The position numbers and the translations under genes are program-made. From Rhodococcus opacus B4 (GTDB taxonomy: Bacteria; Actinomycetota; Actinomycetes; Mycobacteriales; Mycobacteriaceae): a stretch of 64,000 bases of DNA. Below are positions 63,912 to 64,000 of this stretch, in pieces (the first letter of the stretch is position 1; each line of letters begins with the position of its first letter). The DNA lies in assembly GCF_000010805.1 (NCBI RefSeq), contig NC_012522.1, forward strand, positions 3,844,001 through 3,908,000. The letters run 5' to 3'. Below the pieces are notes generated by a model. The model worked only from the letters and a program-made list of their open reading frames with translations. It was not told the DNA's origin and did no database searches.

Positions 63912-64000
63912 TCAATGCCAGGAATTCCACCAGAGGACCAGGGGCACCAGCCAGGGGGTCCACACCATCCAGCTGGTTCCCAATCCGTACGGCGGGATCA
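63912..64000 (-). CDS. C-terminal end of a possible membrane protein (partial)
   Basis: A minus-strand frame enters from the right edge and ends at TGA 63912 with PYGLGTSWMVWTPWLVPLVL and WWNSWH. The aromatic, hydrophobic character and clean frame suggest a real gene tail, but only 29 codons are visible. Confidence 0.35.
   Translation of the reverse strand, partial: IPPYGLGTSWMVWTPWLVPLVLWWNSWH

Noticed and set aside
26835..64000. P elements as a CRISPR array
   Set aside because: Copies are dispersed kilobases apart, without regular spacers and without cas genes.
26835..64000. Classical integron with gene cassettes
   Set aside because: No IntI-type tyrosine integrase, no attI and no AAC/GTT core boxes in E; orientation of genes is mixed.

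Overview
High-GC actinobacterial chromosome, most likely Rhodococcus of the jostii/opacus group. This is inferred from mycolata-type gene content (LysX, AccA3/AccE/AccD5-type acyl-CoA carboxylase, MTB12-like lipoproteins, a DUF5313 protein) and from codon use. No database search was possible.

Positions 1-26.4 kb are ordinary core genome with dense, intact, often overlapping genes. They include two tandem Hsp70-like membrane ATPase paralogues (1413-4192) with near-identical leaderless promoters. A translationally coupled lysX - DUF998 - alpha/beta hydrolase - phosphatase run lies on the minus strand (9661-4202). Next come an S4 protein and an M20 dipeptidase, an APC amino-acid permease with a small membrane partner, RraA, NmrA-like, TetR (KstR2-type), MpaB-like and IclR genes. 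An acyl-CoA carboxylase cluster accA3-accE-accD (21759-18060), a TipA-type MerR, a FadD15-like acyl-CoA ligase and an MFS transporter complete it. These fit a lipid-centred mycolata metabolism.

Positions 26.4-64 kb are a different landscape. Genes are short, orphan and on mixed strands (lipoproteins, small membrane proteins, DUF2716, an actinobacterial WPAD-x-AWCV family and others), and many are broken. Two toxin-antitoxin loci (Phd/RelE-like and HicA/HicB-like), an APH-like kinase, a GMC oxidoreductase and an amidohydrolase / DUF3311 / Na+-solute symporter set split by an IS256-family element are embedded in it. I count four otherwise intact reading frames with a single in-frame stop (three TAG, one TAA), about six frameshifted genes including a serine recombinase, several truncated fragments, and three cassettes present twice, the second copy often damaged.

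The most unusual feature is a dispersed two-part repeat. P is a 22-bp palindrome (GATCGSTGACC plus its complement). E is an asymmetric element of about 70-75 bp beginning GATCCGCTTnCGGrACG and ending near TCGTCCCGGTGCAGGTTC. Where P and E meet they share one GATC. They occur at roughly 19 places, only in the accessory half, between the genes. All three internal duplications have breakpoints inside or at the GATC edge of these elements. This looks like a cassette array built by exchange at P/E junctions. The mechanism is not known to me and is flagged as the main candidate for an undescribed system.
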